DNA of 64,000 bases from Pseudoalteromonas sp. 0303 (GCF_013349995.1 NZ_JABVXF010000012.1:1-64000); one strand, 5' to 3'. Positions 17,710 to 29,813 are shown, counted from the first letter of the stretch. Made by a program: numbers and translations. Notes: generated by a model from the sequence alone, not told the origin.

Positions 17710-17737
17710 AAAAGGCGCAGCTTAGGCTGCGCCTTTT
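17710..17737. terminator. Bidirectional terminator between lipoprotein gene and hmp
   Basis: AAAAGGCGCAGC-TTAG-GCTGCGCCTTTT: 12-base arms with A-run and T-run flanks, just after the rightward lipoprotein gene and just before the leftward hmp stop. It can terminate both. Confidence 0.92.
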
Positions 17738-17740
17738 ACA

Positions 17741-18904
17741 TCATAGGCTTTGGTGAGGGCCAAACACCTCATAATGAATGCGTTCACTTGCAACCCCAAT
17801 ACCTAGTAGTTGCTCTTTTATCATTGCCATAAAGGCGATTGGGCCACACAGGTAAAAGTCACCTTTACTAATTGGTAAGCTTTCAGCGATGTGGTTTACA
17901 TCCATTAAGCCCGCAAAATCGCCCCCCTTGCCATCTTTAAACCAGGTAACACAATGTAATGAAGCGTGCGCTTGCTGTTGCTTAAATAAGTACTCTTTAA
18001 AGGCAAACTGCGTCTCACTGTCGCAAGCATGTAGGTAATGAATTGGCTGATTAGGTTGATTACTTAATAGTGTTTCGAGCATCGCCATCATCGGGGTTTG
18101 ACCAACTCCCGCTGAAATCAATACAACAGGCGAGTCAATTTCGCGAAGCACAAAGTCGCCTGCGGGTGGGTAAATTTCTAACTCATCCCCCTCAGTTAAG
18201 CTATGTAGGTAGTTAGATACTAAGCCTTCTTTTTTCACGCTAATTCGGTAATTACGACCATTACTTTGCTGCGATAAAGAGTATTGCCTCACTTGCGTTA
18301 AATCACTGTTTGCAGGCGTTACTTTAATCCCTAAATATTGGCCCGGTAAATACGCCACAACAGGCTTTGCATCGGCAGGCGTTAATGTGAAACTACAAAT
18401 TTGCGATGACTCCATACGTTTTTCTGTAATAGTGAAAGTACGGGTACCAAACCATCCTCCCGGCGCCTTTTTGGTTTTTTGATATAGCGACATCTCCTCG
18501 TTGATACATACATCCGCTAATAATGAATAAGCTTCACGCCATGCATACTCAACCTCAGGGGTAAATTGTTCTGGCAATAACTCTTTTAAAGTCGCAATCA
18601 AATGTCCACCAACAATAGGATAATGCTCTGGCAAAATATGATAACTGGTGTGTTTATGATTAATGCGCGCAAGCGCACCTTTTAACACTGCCAAGTTATC
18701 AATATTTGCCGCGTAGGCAGCTAAGGCATTAAACAGCGCAAATTGCTGAGAGCCCGATTGCTGATGTGTCATATTAAAAATATTTTTAAGCTCAGGGTTG
18801 TAGCTAAACATACGGTCATAAAAATACTCAGTCACTTGAGGGCCTGCTTGTGCAAGCAACGGCAAAGTACTTTTAACAATCTGGATCGTTTTTTCAGATA
18901 ACAT
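17741..18904 (-). CDS. hmp: Flavohemoglobin, nitric oxide dioxygenase
   Basis: Oxidises nitric oxide to nitrate in the cytoplasm using O2 and NAD(P)H. The 387 residues comprise a globin domain with the E. coli-numbered key residues Tyr29, Gln53 and proximal His85 all in place, an FAD domain with RQYSLS, and an NAD-binding domain with GVGQTPMMAML, ending EVFGPHQSL. It lies 20 bases downstream of nnrS in the same direction and is probably co-transcribed from the NorR-controlled promoter at 20190-20205. The pair faces norR, so this is an aerobic NO-detoxification unit. Confidence 0.97.
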   Translation of the reverse strand: MLSEKTIQIVKSTLPLLAQAGPQVTEYFYDRMFSYNPELKNIFNMTHQQSGSQQFALFNALAAYAANIDNLAVLKGALARINHKHTSYHILPEHYPIVGGHLIATLKELLPEQFTPEVEYAWREAYSLLADVCINEEMSLYQKTKKAPGGWFGTRTFTITEKRMESSQICSFTLTPADAKPVVAYLPGQYLGIKVTPANSDLTQVRQYSLSQQSNGRNYRISVKKEGLVSNYLHSLTEGDELEIYPPAGDFVLREIDSPVVLISAGVGQTPMMAMLETLLSNQPNQPIHYLHACDSETQFAFKEYLFKQQQAHASLHCVTWFKDGKGGDFAGLMDVNHIAESLPISKGDFYLCGPIAFMAMIKEQLLGIGVASERIHYEVFGPHQSL

Positions 18905-18924
18905 AGTTTTTCCTATTGGAGAGA

Positions 18925-20157
18925 TTAACCGCGGCGACCATCAACACGACGATTCACTAAGATGGGCGCACAATGAAATAAAAATAAGCTAAAGCCAGCA
19001 ACCCACAGCAACGCACTTAACTGCCATGCAAGGTGATGACCTAAATAAACGGGAAGTAACGAACGTACAATGGCAGCTATCACAATGAGTACAAATGCCA
19101 AACTAATGTACGCAGGGGCTTGTAATACGCGCCCAGTGTGACCATGAGAGACACGTACCATCATGGCGATGATCATTACACCTATGGTGCCAACAGTGAT
19201 CAGATGAAGCGCATCTTTGAATAAGATAATAGGGCTGAAATAGCTCAGCGCGACGAGTATTAAACCAACCGATAAAGCCCAATAAGCCACATGTAATGAC
19301 CATAGCAAAGGCACTTTTAGAATGCCTTTATGCCACCACAAAACACACCGGGCTGAATGTAAACAAGCAAGCCAAGCAAAAACCCAACCGGTGCTCATTG
19401 CGCTAAAAAATAGCTGACTCATAAAAAACCACGCAATGGCGAAAAATGAGCTAAATACGACTAATTTATCGAGCTTGGGGGTTCTAACTTGTTCACTTAG
19501 GTTAAGGCCGCGCGCGGTAAAAAATGGCACAACTCGCCCAGCCACAACACCAACTAGCAGTGTCATGATAAGTACAGCGGTATCAACAACCCCCAGTGCC
19601 AGCGACATTTTATTAAGTACAACTAAGCTCAAAAAAATCACATTGAGCGCACAGAGCAAAGATGCGATGACAACAAATAAGTAGTTATGACTGCTTTTTG
19701 CCTGTATCAGCATGTCAGCTAGAATAATAATTCCAGCTAGCCACCAAACGAGTTGTAGCGCACTAACAATATAAAGGTTTAGCTGCTCGAACCCTGCAAT
19801 CTCAATAAAAAAACTAAGCCTTGCAGCAAGCCAAATCATGCTAAGCAAACAAAGCTTAATACCACTTACACTTGCCACACCTGTCCATGTTTGTGCGGCG
19901 GTTAGCAAAAAGCCCATAGCAACGACGCCTGCAAAGCCAAACAGCATTTCGTGAGCATGCCAAAGCGTTGCGGGCATTGTTAGGTGCCACTGTGCATAGC
20001 CCGCCAAGATTAAAAACCAGTAACTCATAGCAAATACAGCTAAGGCACCTGCCGCCAAGAAAAAAGGCCGAAATGCTAATGCCCATAACGGCCACTGGCT
20101 GAGTTGATAAAATTTGATCTTAGTTGGCATAGGTTCAGTTAAATTAATGACTTTCAT
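18925..20157 (-). CDS. nnrS: NnrS-family membrane heme-copper protein
   Basis: A 410-residue polytopic protein of about 12 helices, family NnrS, associated with nitric oxide stress; described members bind heme and copper, and their exact role is unsettled. Recognisable elements are LAFRPFFLAAG at the N-terminus, WHAHEMLFGFAG (His pair), MVRVSHGHTGR and the GRVVPFFTARG loop. A ribosome site (GAGAG) lies ahead of the start. It is transcribed divergently from norR and leads to hmp. The upstream sigma-54-type promoter and NorR operators make NO induction likely. Confidence 0.95.
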   Translation of the reverse strand: MKVINLTEPMPTKIKFYQLSQWPLWALAFRPFFLAAGALAVFAMSYWFLILAGYAQWHLTMPATLWHAHEMLFGFAGVVAMGFLLTAAQTWTGVASVSGIKLCLLSMIWLAARLSFFIEIAGFEQLNLYIVSALQLVWWLAGIIILADMLIQAKSSHNYLFVVIASLLCALNVIFLSLVVLNKMSLALGVVDTAVLIMTLLVGVVAGRVVPFFTARGLNLSEQVRTPKLDKLVVFSSFFAIAWFFMSQLFFSAMSTGWVFAWLACLHSARCVLWWHKGILKVPLLWSLHVAYWALSVGLILVALSYFSPIILFKDALHLITVGTIGVMIIAMMVRVSHGHTGRVLQAPAYISLAFVLIVIAAIVRSLLPVYLGHHLAWQLSALLWVAGFSLFLFHCAPILVNRRVDGRRG

Positions 20158-20189
20158 TCGTGCTCTCAGCGTTTAATTTCCCCAGCTAT

Positions 20190-20205
20190 TGCACAGTTCA
20201 AGCCA
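20190..20205 (-). promoter_or_regulatory. Sigma-54-type promoter for nnrS-hmp
   Basis: Reading leftward, TGGCTTGAACTGTGCA fits the -24/-12 pattern TGGC-N8-(T/G)TGCA with the required GG-to-GC spacing. Transcription would start near 20179, about 22 bases before the nnrS ATG. This suits activation by NorR, a sigma-54 enhancer-binding protein encoded next door. Confidence 0.8.
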
Positions 20206-20258
20206 AAAATAAAAACCATTAAATATCAATGCATTAAATTTGGACGCTTGATAAATAA

Positions 20259-20269
20259 GTCAAAATGAC
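20259..20269. promoter_or_regulatory. NorR binding site 1
   Basis: GTCAAAATGAC matches the E. coli NorR consensus GTCA-N3-TGAC exactly. It sits about 55 bases upstream of the nnrS -24 element, a suitable enhancer distance. Confidence 0.85.
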
Positions 20270-20302
20270 ACACAATTAAAAACATCAATAAAACACATTC
20301 AG

Positions 20303-20313
20303 GTCAAATTGAC
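20303..20313. promoter_or_regulatory. NorR binding site 2, abutting the norR start
   Basis: GTCAAATTGAC also fits GTCA-N3-TGAC exactly. It ends at the base before the norR ATG, so binding could also block norR expression (autorepression) while acting as an enhancer for nnrS. Confidence 0.85.
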
Positions 20314-21876
20314 ATGACGTTCAAAAAATCCCTTCTTGATGTTGCACTTGCACTTACCAAAGCAAGCAGTGTTGATCATAATTTCAGTTATCTGTTGAGT
20401 TGCATTAATGATTGGCTTGAATGTGATGCAGTTGCCTTATTATTGAAACAAGGCGATGTGTTAAAGCCCGTAGCCCTTCATGGGTTGTCGGACGATACGT
20501 TAGGAAGACGCTTTAAAATAGCGGAGCATCCGCGCTTATTTGAAATATGCCGTGGCAGTGAACCGCTAAAATTTGCCAAAGATTGTGGCCTACCCGACCC
20601 CTACGATGGTTTATTACAAAGCCAGCATGGAGACTTTCCTGTTCATGCCTGCATGGGCGTGCCGCTGCTGAGCAGCAAAGATAACAACGAACTATTGGGT
20701 GTTTTGACCTTTGATAGTTTAGATGAACATGCCTTTGACGCTTTAGCAATGAACGAGCTCAATCAACTAAAACAGCTAGCTGCAGGCTATGTTGAGCATG
20801 CCCTAACCTTGCAGCATTTTATGCAGCACGCACAGCACAACTATCAAGTTGCGCAGCAGCTTAACCTTGAGGCACTAACACGAGAAGGTGTCGAAATTAT
20901 TGGTAATAGCCAAGCAATGCAGACCCTTAAAAATGATATTCAGCTGGTGGCTGCCTCAGAATTTAGCGTATTGATACAAGGCGACACAGGCGTCGGTAAA
21001 GAACTCGTTGCGCGCAATATCCATTTAAACTCAAAACGCCGCGACATGCCGTTGATCCACTTAAACTGCGCATCGTTACCAGAGAACTTAGTCGAAAGTG
21101 AGTTTTTTGGTCACAGTAAAGGCGCATTTACTGGCGCACATACTGCGCGCCAGGGTAAGTTTCAACTCGCCGATGGTGGTACCCTGTTTTTAGATGAAAT
21201 CGGCGAGCTTCCGCTTGCTATGCAAAGTAAGCTATTACGCGTATTACAAAGTGGGGAAGTACAAACCGTCGGGGAAGATCAAAGCCGTTATGTTGATGTC
21301 AGAGTGATTGCAGCAACCAACCGCGATTTAAAACAAGAAGTCGCTGCGGGGCGCTTTCGTGCAGACCTTTATCACCGCTTAAGCGTTTACCCATTGTATG
21401 TTGCACCACTAAAAGAGCGCGATAACGATGTTATTTTATTGGCAGGCTTTTTTATTGAGCAAACATCTAAAAAATTGGCAATTAAGCAACTTAAGCTTAG
21501 TAGCGATACACAGTTACTACTGCGTCAATATGATTGGCCAGGCAATGTGAGAGAGCTTGAACATGTGATTAGCCGCGCAGCACTCAAAGCCAAGCAGCAG
21601 CAATGGCAACAAAGCATTGTCACAATCGAACCTGAGCATTGTGATATTGCTAAAACGACCGTTGCTGCACCAAGCCCTGTTGCAGTTAACGAACAAAAAG
21701 CCACTCGCTTATCGCTGAAAGAGGCAACCGACGCTTTTAGTTATCAATTGATTATGCAACAACTTGAACTACACAACCTAAACTGGGCAGCCACAGCACG
21801 CAGCTTAAGTGTTGATAGAGCCAACCTTGTGCGCCTAGCCAAACGGCTAGGCATTAACGTTAAAAAGTCTGTTTAA
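20314..21876 (+). CDS. norR: NorR, nitric-oxide-responsive sigma-54 activator
   Basis: A 520-residue enhancer-binding protein. The N-terminal GAF domain senses NO through a non-heme iron; residues like those of the E. coli iron site are present in PDPYDGL (95-101), HAC (111-113) and LTFD (131-134). The central AAA+ domain has Walker A GDTGVGKE (223-230), the sigma-54 contact loop GAFTGA (270-275) and Walker B LFLDEIGE (291-298). A Fis-type helix-turn-helix closes the protein. It activates nnrS-hmp across the divergent region. Its ATG follows a NorR site directly, with only AGG as ribosome site. Its stop overlaps the LysR gene by 4 bases. Confidence 0.95.
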   Translation: MTFKKSLLDVALALTKASSVDHNFSYLLSCINDWLECDAVALLLKQGDVLKPVALHGLSDDTLGRRFKIAEHPRLFEICRGSEPLKFAKDCGLPDPYDGLLQSQHGDFPVHACMGVPLLSSKDNNELLGVLTFDSLDEHAFDALAMNELNQLKQLAAGYVEHALTLQHFMQHAQHNYQVAQQLNLEALTREGVEIIGNSQAMQTLKNDIQLVAASEFSVLIQGDTGVGKELVARNIHLNSKRRDMPLIHLNCASLPENLVESEFFGHSKGAFTGAHTARQGKFQLADGGTLFLDEIGELPLAMQSKLLRVLQSGEVQTVGEDQSRYVDVRVIAATNRDLKQEVAAGRFRADLYHRLSVYPLYVAPLKERDNDVILLAGFFIEQTSKKLAIKQLKLSSDTQLLLRQYDWPGNVRELEHVISRAALKAKQQQWQQSIVTIEPEHCDIAKTTVAAPSPVAVNEQKATRLSLKEATDAFSYQLIMQQLELHNLNWAATARSLSVDRANLVRLAKRLGINVKKSV

Positions 21877-22766
21877 GCTTTTAAATCTTTAAAATAGGCT
21901 TTTAAAAGCTGACTAAATGCTTGGACTTTGGCTGTGCGATGCACCAAGTGATGCGTTACCAGCCAAAGATCCGTTGGCCAGTTTAGCTCTTTAGGAAGCA
22001 CTGGCAGCAGATCAGGGTATTGGCTTGCCACTTCATGCTGTAAACCACCAATTCCTAAGCCTCTCACAATCGCCCTTGTAGCTTCTGATGTTTCAGACAC
22101 CCGTAACTTAATTTGCGAAGGTTCAATATGTTGATCAACCCATGCAAAATAAGGCACTTTACCGTTATACCCAGCCACCCCAGAAACAAAACTATGCTGT
22201 TGCAACTGCTCAATATTCTTTGGCATGCCATACTTTTCAATATAACTTTTAGAGGCATAAAACCCTGACGAAAGTTCAGCTAAATGCTGGGCAATATAGT
22301 CGCCTTCATCAGGCCGAGGGCCCGCTCGCACGGCAATATGCGCCTGACCGTGATCAAGGCGTAAACGGTTTTGATCAAGAATAACTTCGAGTTGCACTTG
22401 CGGGTGCAGACTTTGAAACTGCTCGCAGACATCACTAAGCACATCAATAAAACCACTAACCGTAGTTAATAATAAACTGCCTCGCAGTTGGCTATCAGCG
22501 GCAATAATATCGTTGTGAAGTTTTTCAAGTTCAGCGTTAATCGATTTTGCAGTCGCAAACAACTTAGCGCCTATTTCTGTCACTGTATAGCCACGGGCAT
22601 GGCGGTGGAATAACCGCGCATCAAGGTTATCTTCTAAATTATTGATTCTTCTAAGCACTGTGCTGTGGTGAACACCTAACGATTCGGCAGCAGCGGTTAA
22701 CGTGCCGAGTCTTGCCACCTCATAAGCAACTTTTACATCTTGCCAATCATCAAATTGAATCGCCAT
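21873..22766 (-). CDS. LysR-family transcriptional regulator
   Basis: A 297-residue LysR-type regulator. The winged helix at the N-terminus reads FDDWQDVKVAYEVARLGTLT then AAAESLGVHHSTVLRRI; the ligand-binding domain follows from about residue 90. The ATG at 22766 has AAGGAG six bases before it, so an earlier in-frame start at 22793 is rejected. It diverges from the FMN reductase gene, separated by about 115 bases, a common arrangement for a LysR regulator and its target, so control of that reductase is plausible. Ligand unknown. Confidence 0.92.
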   Translation of the reverse strand: MAIQFDDWQDVKVAYEVARLGTLTAAAESLGVHHSTVLRRINNLEDNLDARLFHRHARGYTVTEIGAKLFATAKSINAELEKLHNDIIAADSQLRGSLLLTTVSGFIDVLSDVCEQFQSLHPQVQLEVILDQNRLRLDHGQAHIAVRAGPRPDEGDYIAQHLAELSSGFYASKSYIEKYGMPKNIEQLQQHSFVSGVAGYNGKVPYFAWVDQHIEPSQIKLRVSETSEATRAIVRGLGIGGLQHEVASQYPDLLPVLPKELNWPTDLWLVTHHLVHRTAKVQAFSQLLKAYFKDLKA

Positions 22767-22881
22767 AACGGCTCCTTGTGTGCATATACGCACATAAGTT
22801 TTGCGTTTATTTGGCTTTTCTGCAAGCTGTTTTTTGCTACAGTGAGTATATCAACAGTGAAGCTTATAAAAGGAAGCCATC

Positions 22882-23451
22882 ATGACAGCACCAAAAATTA
22901 TTGCCCTAGCAGGCAGCCTACGTAAAGACAGCTTTAATCAAAAACTGATTAATGAAGCTGCACGCTTCGCCCTCGAAAGTGGTGCTGAAGTAGAAGTGAT
23001 TAAATTAAGTGATTTAGACTTACCTTTATTTGATGAAGATATTGAAGCGCAAGGTACACCTGCTGGTGCACAATTATTAAAAGATAAGCTTCGCGCTGCT
23101 GATGGCATTTTATTAGCAAGCCCAGAATATAATGGCTCAATTACAGCGCCACTTAAAAACGCAATCGATTGGGCATCTCGTACAGAGCAAGGCGCAGTAC
23201 CTGCATTTCGTAATAAAGTGACTGCACTTTATGCATCTTCACCGGGTGGTTTAGGTGGTTTACGTGGTTTAAATCACGTGCGTGATATTTTATCGGGTAT
23301 TGGTAGTTTAGTACTTGCAGATCAACTCGCAGTGCCTGCTATCCACACTAAATTAGATGAGCAAGGCCGCATCAGCGATGCTGATACAGCCGAGCAAGTT
23401 GCCAGCCTTGCCCAGCAACTTGTGAGCGTAGCGAGCAAATTAAATAAGTAA
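22882..23451 (+). CDS. NADPH-dependent FMN reductase-family flavoprotein
   Basis: A 189-residue flavodoxin-fold protein of the NADPH-dependent FMN reductase family (YieF/ChrR, azoreductase relatives). The phosphate-binding start LAGSLRKDSFNQKLI and the ring-contact motif SPEYNGSITAPLKNAIDW are clear. Such enzymes reduce quinones, azo dyes or chromate in vitro and probably defend against oxidants. Ribosome site AAAAGGAAG precedes the ATG. The divergent LysR gene is a likely regulator. The natural substrate cannot be read from the sequence. Confidence 0.92.
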   Translation: MTAPKIIALAGSLRKDSFNQKLINEAARFALESGAEVEVIKLSDLDLPLFDEDIEAQGTPAGAQLLKDKLRAADGILLASPEYNGSITAPLKNAIDWASRTEQGAVPAFRNKVTALYASSPGGLGGLRGLNHVRDILSGIGSLVLADQLAVPAIHTKLDEQGRISDADTAEQVASLAQQLVSVASKLNK

Positions 23452-23464
23452 TTGCTAGCCTAGT

Positions 23465-23513
23465 TTTATCGCTACTAACTAAGCTTTGTCGCTGCTAGCT
23501 TAGCAGCGATAAA
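23465..23513. terminator. Nested inverted repeats between FMN reductase and TerB-like gene
   Basis: Outer arms TTTATCGCT (23465-23473) and AGCGATAAA (23505-23513) enclose an inner hairpin GCTGCTA/TAGCAGC near 23491-23507. It spans the convergent gene ends and overlaps the TerB-like coding end. It may serve as a shared terminator, though no long T-run follows on the + strand. Confidence 0.5.
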
Positions 23514-23921
23514 GTCTTCATGAGTTACATACAGCAAGCTTGCGACGCGGCGAATAACCATTTCTTCATGCTTATCTAAATTGCCATCTGCGTAGGCTAA
23601 ACGCCACAACAGCTCGATGATTTCAATACGCTGCTCGGCACTGCACTGGGCATTAACTTGTTTTGAAAACTGAAAGTAATCTATTGCATCATCTAAGCTT
23701 TGCGATGCACTTGCAACTAACTCTTGAACCTCTTCTTCGTTAAGCGAGAAATAATTCTTTAAGGTCTCATTCAGGGTCTGTTGCTCATCATCTTGTAACT
23801 CATTATCTGCACGCATAACCTCAATTAATAACGCAGCAACGGCGGTTTTTAGGTCATGCTCAGCAATGCTAGATTGGGTATCATTCAGCGCTGAAAACAG
23901 CTGTTTTATTTTATTGAGCAT
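23475..23921 (-). CDS. TerB-like helical protein
   Basis: A 148-residue all-helical protein of the TerB family, with two acidic EF-like turns: MRADNELQDDEQ (about 37-48) and YADGNLDKHEEMVIRRVA (about 113-130). TerB proteins bind metal and are named for tellurite resistance, but solitary copies with no ter operon, as here, have no shown role in that. The start may be Met 23921 or the preceding ATG. It converges with the FMN reductase gene and shares the hairpin region. Confidence 0.85.
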   Translation of the reverse strand: MLNKIKQLFSALNDTQSSIAEHDLKTAVAALLIEVMRADNELQDDEQQTLNETLKNYFSLNEEEVQELVASASQSLDDAIDYFQFSKQVNAQCSAEQRIEIIELLWRLAYADGNLDKHEEMVIRRVASLLYVTHEDFIAAKLAATKLS

Positions 23922-24048
23922 CACATTTTCCCTTTTTGGGTGTTAGACTACATGTAAGACGTAACGTTACCTTAGTTTGACTATGGATGCTAACTCAGGT
24001 TCAACATCTCGATGAAACAAGGTATTAATCACATGGAGTTAAGTGTTT

Positions 24049-24414
24049 ATGAGTGAAGTGAGAAGTACACAAGCACTATTAATCAGCGCCGTTTTAATGT
24101 TAGCGGGGTGCAGTAATGCGCAGGCAGCAAAAGGCGAAACCGAAAAGCTCTATGACTTCGACGAAAAAGTCCATTACTACCAAACTAAATTGGCCGATGG
24201 CCGCTACCACCTCGAAATTCAGTCTGACGACTACAAGCACTTTCGCAATCAAAGCGTATTCTTACTGCGCCATGCAAGTCGCTTATGTAGAGACAAACCT
24301 TTTATGCTAAGAGTGACTGATGGGGTGCAGGAGTATGAACGTTTTCCAACTAAACCACGCGCCTATCAGCCACCTTTAACGGTTGTTTTACAGTGTGAAG
24401 ACGAAGCTAAATAG
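24049..24414 (+). CDS. Hypothetical lipoprotein
   Basis: A 121-residue product with a lipoprotein signal ending MLAGC at about Cys20 and a compact domain with two further cysteines (RLCRDKPF and VVLQCEDE). I do not recognise a family by name; proteins of this shape, with a CGYxx-like C-terminal Cys, occur singly in marine gammaproteobacteria. The ATG at 24049 follows TGGAG. It converges on the next gene with 2 bases between stops. No function assigned. Confidence 0.75.
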   Translation: MSEVRSTQALLISAVLMLAGCSNAQAAKGETEKLYDFDEKVHYYQTKLADGRYHLEIQSDDYKHFRNQSVFLLRHASRLCRDKPFMLRVTDGVQEYERFPTKPRAYQPPLTVVLQCEDEAK

Positions 24415-24416
24415 CA

Positions 24417-25010
24417 CTAGTCTTCATATCCCCACGGCGCGCTTGGAGGTGTGATAGGTTTAGTTAAGTCAAAATCAACACGAAATTCACGCCCTTCACG
24501 CACTAAGCGATACGTAAATTGCTTAGGATAAATATACATTTGCCACGTGTTACCCATTGATTGGGGAATACCTTGGCTCACAAACAACTCTTTTGAGTAC
24601 TGATCAGCCGGGAACGACTGCGCGTTAGCAAAACCCGCATCAAGAGTATGCCCACCATACATGGTTGATTTATCATCGCTGCCATCTTTATGACGATGGT
24701 CATGCTTTAAACTCAAACCACTGCCCGTTTTTGTGATGATCCAAGTACGAGATGCATCATCACCAACATGAAATGGTACTTGTAACTCACGCTCGTTACA
24801 ACGACGTACATGCATTACTAACTTTTTGCCCGCAAATGAGCTCGGGCCAGCAGCGTTATCAACGCTCACTTTACCTTCGTAAGCTTTACCGCAATGGGCA
24901 GCAATATTATCAAAAAAGCCATCATGGCTTGGAATTGACACTAATGGTGCCGGTCGTGCAGCTGCTACTGATGATGCTGCCACGAGCATCGATGCTACTA
25001 AGTATTTCAT
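24417..25010 (-). CDS. Secreted hypothetical protein
   Basis: A 197-residue protein with a cleavable signal peptide (about 1-19, ending SVAAARP). The mature part has paired cysteines (AAHCGKAYEG and VRRCNEREL), a His/Asp-rich stretch LKHDHRHKDGSDD (about 101-113) that could bind metal, and a final strand region REFRVDFDLTKPI. It is not similar to any named family I can recall, although the same type occurs in Shewanella-like genomes. Monocistronic; exported location is clear, function is not. Confidence 0.75.
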   Translation of the reverse strand: MKYLVASMLVAASSVAAARPAPLVSIPSHDGFFDNIAAHCGKAYEGKVSVDNAAGPSSFAGKKLVMHVRRCNERELQVPFHVGDDASRTWIITKTGSGLSLKHDHRHKDGSDDKSTMYGGHTLDAGFANAQSFPADQYSKELFVSQGIPQSMGNTWQMYIYPKQFTYRLVREGREFRVDFDLTKPITPPSAPWGYED

Positions 25011-25080
25011 GGTGTGTTCCCTAAATAAAATTTCAGCCTAGCCTAATAGCTTAATAGCCATAAAGAAAACAATTACGATA

Positions 25081-25112
25081 AAAAACAAAAAAACGCGGCC
25101 AAGGCCGCGTTT
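25081..25112 (-). terminator. Terminator of the leu operon
   Basis: Arms AAACGCGGCC and GGCCGCGTTT (25091-25112) with a two-base centre; read leftward the stem is followed by a T-rich tail (25092 down to 25081). It sits 22 bases beyond the leuD stop. Confidence 0.9.
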
Positions 25113-25134
25113 AGGTTCACATGGAAAAAACAGG

Positions 25135-25734
25135 TTATTGCCAAGGGCGTTCTGCTGCTAGTTGCTGCTCAAAGGCATCAATTTGGCTGTTAAGTGTTTC
25201 AGTCACACCGATAAAGTCTAAGCCGCTTAATAAACGCTCTTTAATGTCATGGCGAATATCAAAGTGAATAGTGTCAAACTTATCGCTACGAAGTTGTTGG
25301 TTTTCTAAATCAACTTCGATATGAATATCGTCATGCTGTTCACTCAGCAAAAATAATTGCTCAAGCGTTTCTGCTGGTAATGCGATAGCAAGCATTTGGT
25401 TATTGCCGCAGTTATTAAAGAAAATATCAGCAAAGCTTTCCGCTAAGATCACTTCAAAACCATATTGCTTTAATGCCCATGGCGCGTGCTCACGCGATGA
25501 ACCACAACCAAAGTTGTCGCGAGTTAAAAGAATTTGCGCACCTTGGTAACAAGGACGGTTCAAAATAAACTCAGGGTTTGGCTCACCGTTATCTAAATAA
25601 CGCCAATCGTAAAAAAGCGCCGCATCAAAACCATCACGGCTGGTCGACGTTAAAAATTGCTTTGGAATTATTTGGTCAGTATCAACATTGTTTTTATCTA
25701 ACGGGGCCATTAAGCCACTAAAAAATACACTCAT
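25135..25734 (-). CDS. leuD: 3-isopropylmalate dehydratase small subunit
   Basis: Small subunit of isopropylmalate isomerase, which converts 2- to 3-isopropylmalate in leucine synthesis. The 199 residues match the family length, with FGCGSSREHAPWAL (substrate loop) and DIFFNNCGNNQML. It is the last gene of leuABCD; its ATG overlaps the leuC stop region by one base. A strong terminator follows. No unusual features. Confidence 0.97.
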   Translation of the reverse strand: MSVFFSGLMAPLDKNNVDTDQIIPKQFLTSTSRDGFDAALFYDWRYLDNGEPNPEFILNRPCYQGAQILLTRDNFGCGSSREHAPWALKQYGFEVILAESFADIFFNNCGNNQMLAIALPAETLEQLFLLSEQHDDIHIEVDLENQQLRSDKFDTIHFDIRHDIKERLLSGLDFIGVTETLNSQIDAFEQQLAAERPWQ

Positions 25735-27134
25735 TAGGCTTCTCCTCTGATATCAACAAAACGACCATGAATTGCCGCTGCCGCAGCCATTGCAGGGCTC
25801 ACTAAGTGAGTGCGTCCACCACGACCTTGGCGTCCTTCAAAGTTACGATTTGAAGTAGATGCACAGCGTTTACCAGCTTCTAATCTATCATCATTCATTG
25901 CTAAGCACATTGAACAACCTGGCTCACGCCATTCAAAGCCAGCTGCTTTGAAGATATCTGCAAGGCCTTCGTCTTCGGCTTGTTTTTTAACAAGGCCAGA
26001 ACCAGGAACAATCAGAGCTTCAACACCCGCTGCAACCTGCTTACCTTCAACAATTTGCGCAGCAGCACGTAAATCTTCAATTCGGCTGTTTGTACATGAG
26101 CCAATAAATACGGTATCAACAGTCGCAGAAGACAATTTATCACCCGCTTTTAAGCCCATATATTTTAGTGCGCTACGGATTGCATCAGCTTTGATTAGAT
26201 CTGGTTCTTGCTCAGGATCAGGAATGAATTCATCTACGCCAATCACTTGCTCAGGGCTGGTACCCCACGTAATTTGCGGTTGAATATCTGCAGCCTCTAA
26301 TTCAACAACATGATCAAACTCTGCGCCTTCATCAGTTTTTAGTGTTTGCCAGTAGGCAACGGCACTATCAAAGTCAGCACCTTGTGGTGCAAATGGGCGA
26401 CCTTTTAAATAATCATAAGTTGTTTGATCTGGTGCGATTAAACCCGCTTTTGCGCCCATTTCAATACTCATATTACAAAGCGTCATACGCGCTTCCATAG
26501 ACAGCGCTTCGATCCCTTCACCACAAAATTCAGCAACATAGCCAGTACCACCCGCAGTGCCTAATTTACCAATCACAGCCATGATTAAATCTTTGGCAGT
26601 AACGGTTGGGCGCAGGCGACCATTTATTTGAATTTTTAATGACTTGGCTTTTTTCTGCTGCAGTGTTTGAGTGGCTAGAACATGCTCAACTTCTGAAGTA
26701 CCAATACCGTGCGCTAGTGCACCAAATGCACCATGGGTAGAGGTATGGCTGTCACCACACACTATGGTTGTGCCCGGTAAGGTAATGCCCTGCTCAGGCC
26801 CCATTACATGCACAATACCTTGATTAATCGAATTTAAATCATAAAGTTGAATACCAAACTCTTTACAGTTTGCATCCAGTGCCATTAATTGATTTTTCGA
26901 CACTTCACTCGCAGCATCTAATGAACGGCTTTTTGTTGAAACGTTATGGTCCATGGTCGCAAAGGTTTTTTCTGGGCAACGTACTTTGCGGTTTTTCTCA
27001 CGTAAACCAGCAAAGGCTTGCGGCGATGTAACTTCATGAACTAGATGACGGTCGATATAAAGTAAATCGGTTTGATCATTTATGCTGGCGACTACATGAG
27101 CTTGCCAAATTTTATCGTATAAGGTTTGGGCCAC
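25734..27134 (-). CDS. leuC: 3-isopropylmalate dehydratase large subunit
   Basis: Aconitase-fold large subunit carrying the [4Fe-4S] cluster. The 466 residues show the cluster cysteines in [11 protein letters not shown] and GCSMCLAMN, and family motifs TMDHNVST and [16 protein letters not shown]. It assembles with LeuD. A 58-base gap separates it from leuB, the only sizeable gap in the operon. Catalysis occurs in the cytoplasm and the cluster is oxygen-sensitive. Confidence 0.97.
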   Translation of the reverse strand: MAQTLYDKIWQAHVVASINDQTDLLYIDRHLVHEVTSPQAFAGLREKNRKVRCPEKTFATMDHNVSTKSRSLDAASEVSKNQLMALDANCKEFGIQLYDLNSINQGIVHVMGPEQGITLPGTTIVCGDSHTSTHGAFGALAHGIGTSEVEHVLATQTLQQKKAKSLKIQINGRLRPTVTAKDLIMAVIGKLGTAGGTGYVAEFCGEGIEALSMEARMTLCNMSIEMGAKAGLIAPDQTTYDYLKGRPFAPQGADFDSAVAYWQTLKTDEGAEFDHVVELEAADIQPQITWGTSPEQVIGVDEFIPDPEQEPDLIKADAIRSALKYMGLKAGDKLSSATVDTVFIGSCTNSRIEDLRAAAQIVEGKQVAAGVEALIVPGSGLVKKQAEDEGLADIFKAAGFEWREPGCSMCLAMNDDRLEAGKRCASTSNRNFEGRQGRGGRTHLVSPAMAAAAAIHGRFVDIRGEA

Positions 27135-27192
27135 TTGCTATTCCCTCATTTTAGTTACGCTGAGTGACGAGCTCAGCGCAAACAATTTTTAA

Positions 27193-29813
<2,621 letters not shown>

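Noticed and set aside
23475..23921. Tellurite resistance function for the TerB-like gene
   Set aside because: Only one TerB-like gene with no terZ/A/C/D/E neighbours; the name is a family label only.
25810..26283. 157-codon + strand frame opposite leuC
   Set aside because: Antisense of a clear leuC gene with intact motifs; its composition is that of a shadow frame.
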